From NCBI GenBank assembly GCA_004764695.1, contig SMSO01000034.1:1195501-1259500 (forward strand): 64,000 bases of DNA. The letters are read 5' to 3'. Of this stretch, positions 62,639 through 64,000 are shown piece after piece. The translations under genes and the position numbers were made by a program. The first letter of the stretch is position 1, and each line of letters begins with the position of its first letter. The DNA is from Schizochytrium sp. TIO01 (lineage: Eukaryota; Sar; Bigyra; Thraustochytrida; Thraustochytriidae). The notes beneath the pieces are model-generated. The model saw nothing but the letters and a program-made list of their open reading frames with translations, was not told where the DNA came from and searched no databases.

Positions 62639-63716
62639 CCGCAGTTGAATGGTGTTAATATTAAAAAAATAAAAAATAGAGAGAACGCTCAAGTTAGTTA
62701 AACTTTGAGTTACATCTGGGCCAAGCCACAAATTATACCACTCAAGAGATATTAAGCCTACCCATCAAGTCTTATACACATATTTTCACTCAATGATAAC
62801 TTGAGTTATGGTTGCTTTTTGTGCGTTTCATTTCCTTTGCTCTCAAGAACTGAAGCTGTTGCTTATACTCTCAGAATAGTATAAACCACAGCATCCATCT
62901 AGGCTCCATGCATCTTCATCTGGTCTCGGGCTAAATCTGAAAAAGGGTCTTCCCGTGTCACGTACCTCTGTTCATGCGCCGTTCGTACTCCGCGGGATCT
63001 CTCTGCATCTTCCGAGGAATGGTTTTGTCATACCTGCGTCGAGGCAGCGCAAGGGCCACTTCGCGCAGTTTTGACAAGGTCTTCTCTGTGAAACACAGCT
63101 TCTCCATCCTGGGAGACTGAGCAGACCTTCTAACCTAACGCTCCGATGCCCGTACCACTGCCCGTTGTTTGAGATATTGTTGCAAACGTTGGTGAACAAC
63201 ATGATTCGTTCATCAATGAATTCATTTCTTTCGGGCTCATTTCTTTTTTATTGCGTATGACGAATGTTTGTTTGCATAAGATGTGTCGCGATATCCTTTT
63301 CATGTAGAGTCATATAACCGAAGCTCTGAGGAAAGCTACAGTCCTGTAGTATAGACGTTTTACGAGCAGGCTAAACCTCTCTGGATTACAATTCCGCCAA
63401 GTGCCAGTTCACACCCTGCGCTGTTATGTGCTTGCCAAATTTGAGAGAATCTACTCTGTTTTCGTTCTTTTTTAGTTTAAAGAAGAAGAAAAAAGTCTAC
63501 CAATGTTTTATTATTTTCTTGGTTAAAGTGTTTTTGTTGTTGTTGTTCTTGATATTTTATTAGATATAAAAAGCGAAAAATGTGTCTTCTCAGCATTACG
63601 CTGCGGCGAAATCTGAGGTGCAGTCTACAATCTTGCTGCCGCTTGTATTTTTGTACAATACTGGAGAATTAATTCACTGCAGTAGAAGATCGAGCTAGGT
63701 GCAGCAAGTACCGGTC
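62639..63716. other. Divergent intergenic region
   Basis: About 1.1 kb between the starts of the Nudix gene (-) and the flavoprotein gene (+). No ORF of note; AT-rich stretches near 62640-62700 and 63470-63580, the latter with a (GTT)n run. Confidence 0.6.
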
Positions 63717-64000
63717 ATGTGCACAACACTGGCGGTGTTGGCAGCTGCGGCAGCAGCGTGTGCAGCCTGGATGGCAGGATTTCTGCAGAGTGGCAAGAAC
63801 GATTCAACACGCCGTGAAGGACGCGTGGAGTTTGATTATGTGGTTATTGGTGGCGGCCCAAGTGGATGCTATTTAGCGAGACTTCTTGCAGAAAGGTTTC
63901 CTTCGAGGTCTGTATGCGTCATTAATCGCGATGGCGATCCGCCCAAGTTATGGAAGACCTACTTCATTAATCTTGTGGGAGTAGCGATACCCTCGCTTGT
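63717..64000 (+). CDS. FAD-dependent oxidoreductase, 5' part (cut by window edge)
   Basis: 94 codons are visible from the ATG at 63717 and the frame is open to the edge. Residues 3-23 are hydrophobic and Ala-rich (TLAVLAAAAAACAAW), a signal peptide or anchor. Residues 39-58, FDYVVIGGGPSGCYLARLLA, are a classic Rossmann dinucleotide-binding unit (G-x-G-x-x-G), and SVCVI follows as the second strand. The pattern F-D-Y-[VI]-V-x-G-G-G-x-[AS]-G-C is common in GMC-type oxidoreductases such as choline or alcohol dehydrogenases, but other flavoprotein families share it. The substrate and full length lie outside the window. Confidence 0.75.
   Translation, partial: MCTTLAVLAAAAAACAAWMAGFLQSGKNDSTRREGRVEFDYVVIGGGPSGCYLARLLAERFPSRSVCVINRDGDPPKLWKTYFINLVGVAIPSL

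Noticed and set aside
1..64000. CRISPR array, prokaryotic operon or phage
   Set aside because: The tandem repeats have no spacers, genes are monocistronic with eukaryotic families, and no phage or plasmid functions are present.

Overview
The window is nuclear DNA from a flagellated, intron-poor protist. Evidence: long uninterrupted ORFs (up to 13.8 kb) on both strands, no bacterial operon or Shine-Dalgarno pattern, starts in eukaryotic context (GCCGCCATGATG at 18441, ACCATGG at 7045), an apparent GT-AG 5'UTR intron, and eukaryote-only families (Rheb-like GTPase, dynein light chain roadblock, dynein-2 intermediate chain WDR60, DLEC1, polybromo-like chromatin protein). The combination of motile-cilium genes, secretory fucosyl- and sulfotransferases and few introns suggests a thraustochytrid or other labyrinthulomycete stramenopile. 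That assignment is inference and was not tested.

Layout: 1.75-2.7 kb ATP-grasp enzyme (+). 7.0-11.7 kb nephrocystin-3-like DUF4062/NACHT/TPR gene (+), broken into two overlapping frames. 12.1-13.5 kb Rheb-like GTPase (+) with a 14-copy 9-bp minisatellite ending at a consensus splice donor upstream. 14.6-15.9 kb unknown protein (-). 18.4-20.9 kb Golgi-type sulfotransferase (+). 21.1-27.0 kb DLEC1/CFAP81-like ciliary protein (-). 27.7-29.5 kb GT10 fucosyltransferase (-). 29.5-34.9 kb gene-free. 34.9-48.7 kb a giant chromatin protein of about 4586 residues (+). 48.9-49.3 kb roadblock/LC7 (-). 50.0-50.9 kb coiled-coil protein (+). 51.4-52.0 kb TTC9-like TPR protein (+). 52.4-55.5 kb WDR60/DYNC2I1 (-). 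55.5-60.6 kb mostly non-coding. 60.6-61.3 kb HAD-like hydrolase (+). 62.1-62.6 kb Nudix CoA pyrophosphatase-like (-). From 63.7 kb to the edge, the start of an FAD-binding oxidoreductase (+).

Four genes belong to cilium biology (nephrocystin-3-like, DLEC1-like, roadblock, WDR60). Two others (GT10 and sulfotransferase) act on secreted glycans and flank the DLEC1-like gene. Several convergent pairs end only 210-330 bp apart.

The most unusual object is the 34.9-48.7 kb gene. One polypeptide combines bromodomains (four recognisable, two degenerate), a Tudor-like segment, ARID, three HMG boxes, DDT/WHIM-like segments, a PDZ-like segment and a C-terminal AP2/ERF-like domain. It also contains a duplicated module, degenerate bromodomain plus a W-[VL]-G-E-[KR]-I block, that I do not recognise. 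Its domain combination resembles several subunits of remodelling complexes fused into one chain. All domain calls are from reading the translation; no profile search was run.
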